Below are positions 50,074 to 57,942 of a stretch of DNA of 64,000 nt, piece after piece. Below the pieces are notes generated by a model. That model saw only the letters and a program-made list of their open reading frames with translations. It was not told the DNA's origin and did no database searches. The stretch is from Alistipes sp. (lineage in GTDB: Bacteria; Bacteroidota; Bacteroidia; Bacteroidales; Rikenellaceae): the NCBI GenBank assembly GCA_020026395.1, contig JAHHQM010000005.1, positions 62,001 through 126,000 of the forward strand. Reading direction: 5' to 3'. The first letter of the stretch is position 1; each line of letters opens with the position of its first letter. The position numbers were made by a program, and so were the translations under genes.

Positions 50074-51159
50074 TTACAACTCGCTCTCCTTGAGTCGCTC
50101 GGCATTCTCGGCCACGATCAGATGATCGATGCAGTCCTGAATGTCGCCGTCCATGAAGGCCGCGAGGTTATAGATCGTATAGTTGATACGGTGGTCGGTG
50201 ATACGTCCCTGCGGATAGTTGTAGGTACGGATCTTGGCCGAACGGTCACCCGTCGAGACCATCGTCTTTCGTTTCGAGGCGATTTCGTCGAGGTATTTCG
50301 AGTACTCGAGGTTGAAGATTCGGGTACGCAACTCCTCGAATGCCTTGTCGAAGTTCTTCAGCTGCGACTTCTGATCCTGACACTGCACGACGATACCCGT
50401 CGGGATGTGGGTCAGACGGATGGCCGAATAGGTCGTATTGACCGACTGACCGCCCGGGCCGCTCGAACAGAAAATATCCTTGCGGATATCGTTCATCGAG
50501 ATCTCCACATCGAACTCCTCGGCTTCGGGCAGCACGGCAACCGATGCGGCCGACGTGTGGACACGCCCCTGCGTTTCGGTCTGCGGCACACGCTGCACGC
50601 GGTGCACACCCGACTCGTATTTGAGCGTACCGTATACGTTTTGGCCGGTGACCTTCATGACCACCTCCTTGTATCCGCCCGAAGTACCCTCCGAGGCCGA
50701 GGTGATCTCATACTTCCAACCCTTCGACTCGATGTACTTGGTGTACATGCGCAACAGGTCGCCCGCAAAAATCGCGGCCTCGTCACCACCCGTACCGCCA
50801 CGAATCTCCATGATGGCGTTCTTCGAGTCCTGCGGATCCTTCGGGATGAGCAGAAGTTTGATCTCCTCCTCAAGTTTGGCGATTTCGGGTTCGAGTTCCG
50901 TCACCATCTCACGCGCCATTTCACGCATCTCCTCGTCCTTGTCGTTCTGGAGCGTCTCCTTGGCCTCCTCCAGGTTGGCAAGTGCCGTGCGATAGCGGTC
51001 GGCGGCCTGGACGATGGGTTCCAGTTCCTTGTACTCCTTCGTCAGCTCAACGTACTGTTTGACGTTGGCGATCACTTCGGGGTCGGTCAGTTTCTGCCCC
51101 TTCTCCTCATACTTGAGTTTCAATCCGTCCAAGCGGATCAATATGCTGTTATCTGCCAT
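50074..51159 (-). CDS. prfA: Peptide chain release factor 1
   Basis: A 361-residue class I release factor that reads UAA and UAG. The start MADNSILIRLDGLKLKYEEKG at 51159 is chosen over an in-frame ATG 30 nt upstream. The domain 2 codon-reading tripeptide is PQT (HRVQRVPQTETQGRVHTS), the RF1-type PxT rather than the RF2 SPF. The catalytic motif GGQ is in SSGPGGQSVNTT. The RSAKIRTYNYPQGRITDHR C-terminal signature is standard. Monocistronic, with a terminator just after the stop and 138 nt to the GT9 gene upstream. Confidence 0.96.
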   Translation of the reverse strand: MADNSILIRLDGLKLKYEEKGQKLTDPEVIANVKQYVELTKEYKELEPIVQAADRYRTALANLEEAKETLQNDKDEEMREMAREMVTELEPEIAKLEEEIKLLLIPKDPQDSKNAIMEIRGGTGGDEAAIFAGDLLRMYTKYIESKGWKYEITSASEGTSGGYKEVVMKVTGQNVYGTLKYESGVHRVQRVPQTETQGRVHTSAASVAVLPEAEEFDVEISMNDIRKDIFCSSGPGGQSVNTTYSAIRLTHIPTGIVVQCQDQKSQLKNFDKAFEELRTRIFNLEYSKYLDEIASKRKTMVSTGDRSAKIRTYNYPQGRITDHRINYTIYNLAAFMDGDIQDCIDHLIVAENAERLKESEL

Positions 51160-51297
51160 AAAAAAGCGTATCTCTATATTTGGGTACAAAGATACGCAAA
51201 AGCAATAAAATTTTCAAAGGGTTACGTCCATTTCACCCCCTTCGCCCCACACTTTTTCTTACGGGCGGGGGTTTTCGGTCGTTTCCGGTGCGTTTTT

Positions 51298-52341
51298 TCA
51301 GCGGTCGAGGAGCTGCTCCACGCGGTCGAGGATCATTTGCGGCGTGACGGCCCGCATACAACGGTGGTCGCCGTACTTGCATTTCTTACCGCCGTAGACC
51401 GAGCAGGGACGGCACTCCAAATCGCCCTGAAGCACCCCTTTCGGGTCGCATCCGTAGCCCAGAAATCCCAATCCGGGATGCGTTGCGCCCCACACCGACA
51501 CGACGGGCGTTGCCGCCAGCGACGCCAGGTGCATGACCAGCGAATCCATCGAGATCACGCAGTCCTCCCACGCGATCAGATCCAGCTCGCCCGCCAGACG
51601 CACCTTGCCCCACAAAGCCGTGACATTGGGATGCGTGCGTTCCATTTCGGCGGCAAATTCGGCCTCACGACCGCCTCCGCCATGGATGAACACCCGATCG
51701 TAGCGTGCCGCAAGCAGTGCCACCACTTCGCGGTTCAGGTCATCGGGATAGGTCTTGCCCTTCTGCGCCGAGAAGGGGGCAAATCCGACCCACGTACCTT
51801 GTTTCTCCCCCATCGGATTGGGATGCGGGATCTTCCGGGCGGGTTCGGGATCGGCCACGTCGAATCCCAGTCGGCGGAACACATCGACATAGCGCAGTAC
51901 GGTGTGTTTCAAGGTGATGTCCTCCTTCCCGTGCGTCTTTATGAAGTGTTTTTTCTCGCCACGCCCCTTACGGATGTAGGCACACGGGATGCCGTGCAGC
52001 CACATCGATGCACGGAATGCCTCGGAGCGCATCACGCCGTGGCAGTCGGCAAAGGCATCGACGCCCATTTCGCGGGCGGTACGCGCCAGACGCCACATTC
52101 CCGCCATGGAGTGTTGTGCGCCCTTGGTATCCACCTCCAGAAAATCGACATCCAACCCCTGAAAGAAGGGTTTGAACAGCGGCCGCGTGGCCACCGTGAC
52201 CTTCAATTCGGGGTAGGCCTTCTTCAGGGCACGCAGGGCGTGGGGCAACATCGCCACATCGCCCATCGCCGAATTGCGCATCACCAAAAGATGTTGCGGC
52301 AGGTTTTTTGAACCTGCCGCACCTTTCTTTTCCAAAGCCAT
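51298..52341 (-). CDS. Glycosyltransferase family 9 (heptosyltransferase-like)
   Basis: A 347-residue GT-B fold enzyme of family GT9, which includes ADP-heptose:LPS heptosyltransferases. Signature parts: HLLVMRNSAMGDVAMLPHALRAL at the N-lobe, FADCHGVMRS, VGFAPFSAQKGKTYP, and the C-lobe donor site WEDCVISMDSLVMHLASLAATPVVSVWGATHPGLGFLGY. A Cys-rich tail (ECRPCSVYGGKKCKYGDHRCM) is typical of Bacteroidetes members. It probably adds a sugar to lipooligosaccharide core; the donor is not determined. It is 3 nt after the DUF4254 gene. Confidence 0.92.
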   Translation of the reverse strand: MALEKKGAAGSKNLPQHLLVMRNSAMGDVAMLPHALRALKKAYPELKVTVATRPLFKPFFQGLDVDFLEVDTKGAQHSMAGMWRLARTAREMGVDAFADCHGVMRSEAFRASMWLHGIPCAYIRKGRGEKKHFIKTHGKEDITLKHTVLRYVDVFRRLGFDVADPEPARKIPHPNPMGEKQGTWVGFAPFSAQKGKTYPDDLNREVVALLAARYDRVFIHGGGGREAEFAAEMERTHPNVTALWGKVRLAGELDLIAWEDCVISMDSLVMHLASLAATPVVSVWGATHPGLGFLGYGCDPKGVLQGDLECRPCSVYGGKKCKYGDHRCMRAVTPQMILDRVEQLLDR

Positions 52342-52344
52342 CGC

Positions 52345-52950
52345 TTATTTCTTTTTCGCGTAGAGCACGGGGTTCAACGCGGGGTCGTTGTACATCTTCA
52401 TCTGCTTGTAGGTCTTCATGTACTTGCGGCCGGCCTCGATGTCCTCGATCAGCTCCTCGATCGAACGCGACAGATCGACCTGCTGCGTGAGCAGTACGTC
52501 GAGTTTCTTCTGGCAGGCGGCGCGGTGTGCCTCATCGACATCCTTACGCTTCGTCTCCTCGGCCATGTGGTAGATCTTCAGAGCAAGAATCGACAGGCGG
52601 TCGATAGCCCATGCGGGCGTTTCGGTGTTCACGCGGGCATCGGGAGCCACCTTCACGTCCTTGTATTTGTCCAGCAGATACGAATCCACATACTCCACCA
52701 TATCCGTACGATCCTGATTCGATTTGTCAATACGGCGTTTGATCTTCAGTGCCTCGACGGGATCGATCTCCGGATTACGGATGATGTCCTCCAGGTGCCA
52801 CTGCACGGTGTCGATCCAGTTCTTGTGGTAGAGCAGGTGATCGAGCGTTCCGGGCTCGAAGGGGTTCTCGATCGGCTGATCCACATTATCGTGACGATGA
52901 TAATCCTCAATCACCCGGTTGAAGATTCGATTTGCGTTTTCGGTAAACAT
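52345..52950 (-). CDS. DUF4254 domain protein
   Basis: A 201-residue soluble helical protein of the DUF4254 family, often found beside GT9 glycosyltransferases in Bacteroidetes. It begins MFTENANRIFNRVIEDYHRHD, has the motif PGTLDHLLYHKNWIDTVQWHLEDIIRNP and the charged helix SNQDRTDMVEYVDSYLLDKY. There is no signal peptide or catalytic motif I can identify. It is the first gene of a two-gene unit with the glycosyltransferase 3 nt downstream, so a role in glycan assembly is likely; the biochemical function is unknown. Confidence 0.88.
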   Translation of the reverse strand: MFTENANRIFNRVIEDYHRHDNVDQPIENPFEPGTLDHLLYHKNWIDTVQWHLEDIIRNPEIDPVEALKIKRRIDKSNQDRTDMVEYVDSYLLDKYKDVKVAPDARVNTETPAWAIDRLSILALKIYHMAEETKRKDVDEAHRAACQKKLDVLLTQQVDLSRSIEELIEDIEAGRKYMKTYKQMKMYNDPALNPVLYAKKK

Positions 52951-52992
52951 AGTTCAAAAGTGTTATTTGTTTGTTGTATTGTTATCGTTCGG

Positions 52993-53024
52993 ATTGTTAT
53001 TCTCGGGGAAATAATATATCTTTG
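52993..53024 (+). promoter_or_regulatory. Promoter of GH73-LysM gene
   Basis: ATTG (52993-52996), 20 nt, TATCTTTG (53017-53024), 20 nt before the ATG at 53045. Confidence 0.65.
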
Positions 53025-53044
53025 TCCATACATTCACAAAGATA

Positions 53045-54046
53045 ATGAAACTTTTCAAAACTGCAATAGTTCTGCTCCTCATCTTGACCCTTTCGGGGGT
53101 GTCCGCCACGGCGCAAACCCGAAAAACACGCCAAACCCGCGAGGAGTACATCGAACGCTACAAGGCGATCGCCATCGACCACATGGAGCGATACGGAATC
53201 CCCGCCAGCATCACCATGGCACAGGGCATCCTCGAATCCGATTGCGGCAACAGCTGGCTTTCGACCCAGTCGAACAACCATTTCGGCATCAAGTGCAAGC
53301 GCAACTGGACGGGCGGCCGCATCTTCTACGACGATGACGAGAAGGGCGAATGCTTCCGCAGCTACCCCTCGGTCGAGGACTCCTACCGCGACCATGCCGA
53401 GTTTCTGGATCGCCAGCCGCGTTACGACCGACTGTTTTCCCTTAAATCAGATGATTACAAGGGTTGGGCATTCGGTCTGAAGCAGTGCGGCTATGCCACG
53501 GCACCCGACTACGCCCAGCGCCTGATCAAGATCATCGAGGAGAGCCGTCTCTACCTGCTCGACCGTCCCGACGGAGGCCGTCTCTACGCCTCGACCCTCA
53601 CCAAACCCGACGTCAATTCGTGGACGGAGGATCAGACCGCAGCCGCCACCGAATCGACGGGCATCGACCCGCAGAACTACCGCGTGACGATCAACGCCCA
53701 CAAGGGATACAACGTCTACCAGACCAACGGCGTGCATTACATCCTCGCCAAGGAGGGCGACACGTTCGAAAAGATCGGCAAGACGTTCCGCCTCTCGCCC
53801 AAGAATCTGCGCAAATTCAACGACATCACCGGCCGCCGCGCCCAACCCGCCACGGGCGAAGTGATCTATATTGCCCGCAAGAAAAACCGCTGGACGGGCT
53901 CCGCCGAATACCATACGTGCCGTCCGGGCGAAACGGTCTATGCCGTCTCGCAGCTTTACGGCATCCGTTCGCGGGCGATCCGCAAGATGAATCATCTGAA
54001 ACGGGAGTTCACCCTCACTGAAGGCGAACAGCTCCGCATCAAATAA
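53045..54046 (+). CDS. Peptidoglycan hydrolase: glucosaminidase (GH73) plus two LysM domains
   Basis: A 333-residue exported protein with signal peptide MKLFKTAIVLLLILTLSGVSATA. The glucosaminidase domain spans about residues 30-175; the catalytic Glu is E64 in GILESDCGNSWL, and NNHFGIKC and YATAPDYAQRLIKIIE are family motifs. Two LysM peptidoglycan-binding domains follow at about 230-277 and 289-333 (YHTCRPGETVYAVSQLYGI). It should cleave glycan strands in the periplasm during growth or division. It has its own promoter and precedes a conserved unknown gene by 15 nt, so they are likely co-transcribed. Confidence 0.92.
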   Translation: MKLFKTAIVLLLILTLSGVSATAQTRKTRQTREEYIERYKAIAIDHMERYGIPASITMAQGILESDCGNSWLSTQSNNHFGIKCKRNWTGGRIFYDDDEKGECFRSYPSVEDSYRDHAEFLDRQPRYDRLFSLKSDDYKGWAFGLKQCGYATAPDYAQRLIKIIEESRLYLLDRPDGGRLYASTLTKPDVNSWTEDQTAAATESTGIDPQNYRVTINAHKGYNVYQTNGVHYILAKEGDTFEKIGKTFRLSPKNLRKFNDITGRRAQPATGEVIYIARKKNRWTGSAEYHTCRPGETVYAVSQLYGIRSRAIRKMNHLKREFTLTEGEQLRIK

Positions 54047-54061
54047 CATTACAGACAAACC

Positions 54062-54748
54062 ATGGAAACAACCCCTTTGAGAACGAAAATTCTCGAAAAC
54101 GTAGTTCGTAAATCAAATCTGAAACAAAAGGTTTTCGACAACACGTTCGCCGCATTCAACCTCTTGAAAGACACGCTTTTTGAGATGGCAGCCGAGATGG
54201 ACGACGAGTTGGACGGGAAACTCGACCGCCGAGTACGGTTGGAATACCGCGACCGCGGCAAGTTCGAGGCACAGCTTCAGATCGCCAACGATCTTTTGAT
54301 CTTCCAGATGCACACCGACACGTTCAGCTTCGACCAGAACCACACCGTCTGGCAGAACACCTACGTGCAGCAGAATCCCGATAACGCCTATTGCGGCGTG
54401 ATCAACATCTACAACTTCCTGTCCGACTCGTTCAAATACAACCGCAACGCCGACGAAGGCTACATGATCGGCCGTATTTTCGTCAATCGCGAGCAGTTTT
54501 TCTTTGTCGAGGGCAAGGGACAGAACTCGATGCGCGTGATGAACTTCGGTTCGGCGGCGCTCGACCGCGAGTCGCTCATCCCGATCCTCGAGTCGGCAAT
54601 CAACTACTCGCTGAATTTCGACCCGCTGATGCCTCCGTTCGAGGTGAACAAACGCGTGACGGTCGATCAGTTCAACACCAAGATGGACAACTCGAAATTC
54701 GTGACGGGCAAACGCCTCGGTTACGAATTCAATGTCGATGACATTTAG
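54062..54748 (+). CDS. Conserved hypothetical protein (228 aa)
   Basis: A 228-residue soluble protein without a signal peptide; I do not recognise the family. It begins METTPLRTKILENVV, has a helical first third (NTFAAFNLLKDTLFEMAAEMDDEL) and a beta-rich remainder with many aromatic residues (LIFQMHTDTFSFDQNHTVW, YCGVINIYNFLSDSFKYN, RIFVNREQFFFVEGKG), ending GKRLGYEFNVDDI. Composition matches the neighbours. It is 15 nt after the peptidoglycan hydrolase and 32 nt before dipeptidyl peptidase IV, all on the plus strand with no terminator between, so the three could be one unit. Confidence 0.8.
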   Translation: METTPLRTKILENVVRKSNLKQKVFDNTFAAFNLLKDTLFEMAAEMDDELDGKLDRRVRLEYRDRGKFEAQLQIANDLLIFQMHTDTFSFDQNHTVWQNTYVQQNPDNAYCGVINIYNFLSDSFKYNRNADEGYMIGRIFVNREQFFFVEGKGQNSMRVMNFGSAALDRESLIPILESAINYSLNFDPLMPPFEVNKRVTVDQFNTKMDNSKFVTGKRLGYEFNVDDI

Positions 54749-54780
54749 CCCGCAATTAACAACAAAAAACCATAAACACT

Positions 54781-56931
54781 TTGAAACTCAAACAATTTCT
54801 ACCCCTGTGCATGTTCCTCTCGGCACTTGTTGCGCCCGCAGGAACCGACGCCCGCAACCACGACTACCGGGAGATTTCCAACCTGGCCCGCATGAATCAC
54901 GGCGTTTACGGCATCCGCTCGATGGCCGACGGTGCCCACTACACGGTCATCGAGGACAACAACATCGTGCGTTACCTCTACGCCGAGAAAACCGAGGGCG
55001 AGCAGTTGCTGCCCCCCACGGTCAAGAACCTCCGCATCACCGACTACACGTTCTCGCCCGACGAGAAGTCGATCCTGATCGCCTCGGGCGCAACGCGCAT
55101 CTACCGCCACTCCTACACGACCGACTACCGCCTGTTTGCCGACGGCAAATTGCGTAAGGCACTGCCCGAAGCCCGTGATCCGCGCGATGCTTCGTTCTCG
55201 CCCGACGGCCGTCTGATCGTCTACTCCGACCACAACGACCTCTATGTCACCGAGGTGGCTACGGGCGTAACGCGCCGCGTGACCGACGACGGCGAGTGGA
55301 ACAAGATCATCAACGGTACGACCGACTGGGTCTACGAGGAGGAGTTCGGCTTCACGAAGGCCTACGCCGTATCGCCCGACAGCCGCAAGCTGGCCTACCT
55401 GCGTTTCGACGAATCGAAAGTGCCGATGATGGAGTTCATGCGCTTCGACAACCAGCTCTACAACAAATCCTTTGCCTATAAATACCCGAAGGCAGGCGAT
55501 GCCAACTCGATTGTCGAGTTGTGGGTCTATGACCTCACGACCGGACAGAAGGAGCGCATCGACACGGGTACGGAGACCGACCAATACATCGCCCGTCTGG
55601 GCTTCACGCCCGACAACCGCCTGTGGTATCACCGTCTGAACCGCCGTCAGAACCTCTTCGACATGATGCTCTGCGAGCCGAACGGTGCACAGCGCGTCAT
55701 CTACCACGAGGGTGGCGAGCAGTACGTCGAGCGTATCGAGGATCAGACCGTCACGTTCATCGACGACGATCGTTTCATCGTGCGTCAGGAGGAGAAGACG
55801 GGTTACATGCACCTCTACCTCTACAGCGCCAAGAACGGATCGTGCCTGCGTCAGATCACCCGCGGCGAATGGGAGGTAACCCGCGTTGTGGGTCACGACG
55901 ACAAACGCGTGTGGTATCTTTCGACCGAGACCTCGCCCCTGCGCCGTAACCTCTACAGCATCCGTTTCGACGGTAAGGACAAATGCCGCCTGACCCAGGG
56001 CGAAGGTTTCTATTCGATCGCTCCGAGCAAAGGCATGAAATACTACATCTCGACCTTCTCGAACGCCACCACCCCCAACCGCGTGGAGATCTGCGACGGT
56101 AAGGGTAAGGTTGTCCGCCTGTTGCAGGAGAACAAGCCCTTGCAGGAAGAGTTGGCCAGAACCAACCGTCCCCACAAGGAGTTCTTCACCTTCACCACCG
56201 AGCGCGGTGACGTGCTGAACGCATGGATGCTGAAACCCGCCGACTTCGACCCCTCGAAGAAATACCCCGTCCTTCTGACGCAGTATTCGGGTCCCGGTTC
56301 GCAGCAGGTACAGGATCGCTGGTCGGTTGATTGGGAGGATGCCCTCGTCCAGCACGGCTACATCGTGGTCTGCACCGACGGCCGCGGTACGGGATTCCGT
56401 GGTGAGGCCTTCAAGAAGCAGACCTACGGACGCCTCGGATTCCTCGAGACCGAAGACCAGATCTCGTTTGCCAAATACATGCAGCGCCAATCCTATGTCG
56501 ATGCCGACCGCATCGGTATCTACGGCTGGTCGTTCGGCGGTTTCATGGCCTTGAGCTGCTCGTTCAAGGGTATGGGTCTGTTCCGCATGGCGATTGCCGT
56601 GGCTCCCGTCACTTCGTGGCGCTACTACGACACAATCTACACCGAGATCTACAACGACCTGCCCCAATACAACGCCGCAGGTTACGACGATAACTCGCCC
56701 GTGCAGTTTGCCAACCTGTTCGACGACGAGAAGACCTCGCTTCTGATCATCCACGGCACGGCCGACGACAACGTCCACATCCAGAACACCATGGAAGTGA
56801 CCCGCGCCCTGAACCGCTACAACAAGCAGTACGACATGATGATCTATCCCGATCAGAACCACTCGATGATGCCCGACGACCGTCACAACATCCGTCAGAA
56901 GATGATCGACTACACGTTGGAGCACCTCTAA
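54781..56931 (+). CDS. Dipeptidyl peptidase IV (S9B serine protease)
   Basis: A 716-residue exported serine peptidase removing Xaa-Pro (or Xaa-Ala) dipeptides. The start is a TTG at 54781, which gives a normal signal peptide (KLKQFLPLCMFLSALVAPAGTDA) and a start 32 nt after the preceding gene; the next in-frame ATG would leave only half a signal peptide. The N-terminal beta-propeller carries the double-Glu substrate motif in DWVYEEEFG. The alpha/beta hydrolase domain has the nucleophile Ser584 in GWSFGG, the Asp of TADDN (662-663) and His694 in QNHSM. It ends with a strong terminator. Periplasmic peptide use is the expected role. Confidence 0.95.
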   Translation: MKLKQFLPLCMFLSALVAPAGTDARNHDYREISNLARMNHGVYGIRSMADGAHYTVIEDNNIVRYLYAEKTEGEQLLPPTVKNLRITDYTFSPDEKSILIASGATRIYRHSYTTDYRLFADGKLRKALPEARDPRDASFSPDGRLIVYSDHNDLYVTEVATGVTRRVTDDGEWNKIINGTTDWVYEEEFGFTKAYAVSPDSRKLAYLRFDESKVPMMEFMRFDNQLYNKSFAYKYPKAGDANSIVELWVYDLTTGQKERIDTGTETDQYIARLGFTPDNRLWYHRLNRRQNLFDMMLCEPNGAQRVIYHEGGEQYVERIEDQTVTFIDDDRFIVRQEEKTGYMHLYLYSAKNGSCLRQITRGEWEVTRVVGHDDKRVWYLSTETSPLRRNLYSIRFDGKDKCRLTQGEGFYSIAPSKGMKYYISTFSNATTPNRVEICDGKGKVVRLLQENKPLQEELARTNRPHKEFFTFTTERGDVLNAWMLKPADFDPSKKYPVLLTQYSGPGSQQVQDRWSVDWEDALVQHGYIVVCTDGRGTGFRGEAFKKQTYGRLGFLETEDQISFAKYMQRQSYVDADRIGIYGWSFGGFMALSCSFKGMGLFRMAIAVAPVTSWRYYDTIYTEIYNDLPQYNAAGYDDNSPVQFANLFDDEKTSLLIIHGTADDNVHIQNTMEVTRALNRYNKQYDMMIYPDQNHSMMPDDRHNIRQKMIDYTLEHL

Positions 56932-56947
56932 TCGAGGCCGCCCACCC

Positions 56948-56988
56948 AAAACACCCCGAAACTTGTGCCGTTTCGGGGTGTTTTTTTA
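56948..56988 (+). terminator. Terminator of dipeptidyl peptidase IV gene
   Basis: AAACACCCCGAAAC pairs with GTTTCGGGGTGTTT across seven bases, followed by TTTTAT. Confidence 0.92.
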
Positions 56989-56996
56989 TGCGCTCC

Positions 56997-57010
56997 GTTC
57001 CACGGGGAAC
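56997..57010. repeat. Recurrent near-palindrome GTTCCACGGGGAAC (second exact copy)
   Basis: Identical to the word at 19508-19521. It lies between two converging terminators, where no gene needs it. Confidence 0.5.
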
Positions 57011-57048
57011 AAAAAAACCGCTTTCCCCACGGGAGGGGGGGAAAGCGA
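57011..57048 (-). terminator. Terminator of sodB
   Basis: On the minus strand CGCTTTCCCC pairs with GGGGAAAGCG across CCCTCCCGT-type loop bases, then GTTTTTTT. Confidence 0.85.
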
Positions 57049-57073
57049 CTCAAGCAATCTTTTCAGGGACGGC

Positions 57074-57670
57074 TTATTTTGCTTCGTAACGCTTCTCGAT
57101 GACCTTCCAGTCGATGAATTTCCACCAGGCGGCAACGGCATCGGGACGGCGGTTGCGGTAGTCGATGTAGTAGGCGTGCTCCCACACATCCATACACATC
57201 AGGGGACGCAGACCGCGGCACAGCGGATTTCCGGCATTCGATTCATTGACCAGAGCCAGCTTGCCCTCCTTGTCCTCGACAAGCCACGTCCAGCCCGATC
57301 CGAAAAGCCCCGCAGCCGAGCGGTTCAAGGTCTGTACGAACTCGTCCACCGATCCGAAATCACGAGCCAGCGCCTCTGCCAGACGACCCGAAGGTGCGGC
57401 AGCGGGTTTCGACGAGAATTGGTCGAAGAAGAATTCGTGGTTCCAAGCCTGTGCGGCCTGATTGAAGAGCGTACCCTCCGACGAGAGGATGATCTCCTCG
57501 AGGGTCTTGCCCTCGTAGGGCGTACCTTCGATCAGTTCGTTGAGTTTGTTTACATATCCCGCATAGTGTTTGTCGTGGTGGAAATGAAGCGTCTCCTCCG
57601 ACATTACGGGAGCCAAAGCATTGTATGCGTAAGGAAGATCCTTAGCGACGAATTTTTCGTGATCAGCCAT
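57074..57670 (-). CDS. sodB: Superoxide dismutase, Fe/Mn type
   Basis: A 198-residue cytoplasmic dismutase converting superoxide to oxygen and peroxide. The metal ligands are H31 (HFHHDKHY), H78 (AWNHEFFF), D161 and H165 (CMDVWEHAYYIDY). GSGWTWL and QAAQAWNHEFF are conserved. Residue patterns near the metal (AAQAWNH with Ala-Gln) are more like the iron form, as expected of Bacteroidales enzymes that can take either metal. It is monocistronic, with a strongly structured leader 35-100 nt upstream. There is no signal peptide. Confidence 0.95.
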   Translation of the reverse strand: MADHEKFVAKDLPYAYNALAPVMSEETLHFHHDKHYAGYVNKLNELIEGTPYEGKTLEEIILSSEGTLFNQAAQAWNHEFFFDQFSSKPAAAPSGRLAEALARDFGSVDEFVQTLNRSAAGLFGSGWTWLVEDKEGKLALVNESNAGNPLCRGLRPLMCMDVWEHAYYIDYRNRRPDAVAAWWKFIDWKVIEKRYEAK

Positions 57671-57704
57671 AGTTTTGTGGTTTTTAAGGTTTTACAATCG
57701 GCAC

Positions 57705-57769
57705 TGTCGCGCCCTCGAGGGGCTTTCGTGCCCTAAAGCGGCACCCCTCGCAAAAGAACGGGTGCGACA
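57705..57769 (-). promoter_or_regulatory. Highly structured sodB leader element
   Basis: Three nested inverted repeats: TGTCGC-CCC (57705-57714) with GGG-GCGACA (57760-57769); CGAGGGG (57716-57722) with CCCCTCG (57744-57750); GTGCC (57728-57732) with GGCAC (57740-57744). No gene is here; it lies 35 nt upstream of the sodB ATG on the minus strand. Confidence 0.45.
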
Positions 57770-57877
57770 CAGCACATTCCATGCAACTTGTGTGCTACGT
57801 CAGTCGCAATATCGTAAAATTTTGGGAGAATTCCAAGTCCCGCACCCCGATCCGACCCGTTTTCTCAAGAAAAACTC

Positions 57878-57916
57878 CGAAAAAAAAGAGCCGCGACCCC
57901 TCAGGCCGCAGCTCCG
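57878..57916 (-). terminator. Terminator of BACON-type lipoprotein gene (57.9 kb)
   Basis: On the minus strand GGAGCTGCG pairs with CGCGGCTC (one G-U) around CCTGAGGGGT, followed by eight Ts. Confidence 0.85.
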
Positions 57917-57942
57917 TTATTTCCGGAAGGGTTAAATCCCCG

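Noticed and set aside
54799..56949. A 716-codon open frame antisense to dipeptidyl peptidase IV
   Set aside because: It mirrors the real gene; all catalytic motifs are on the plus strand.
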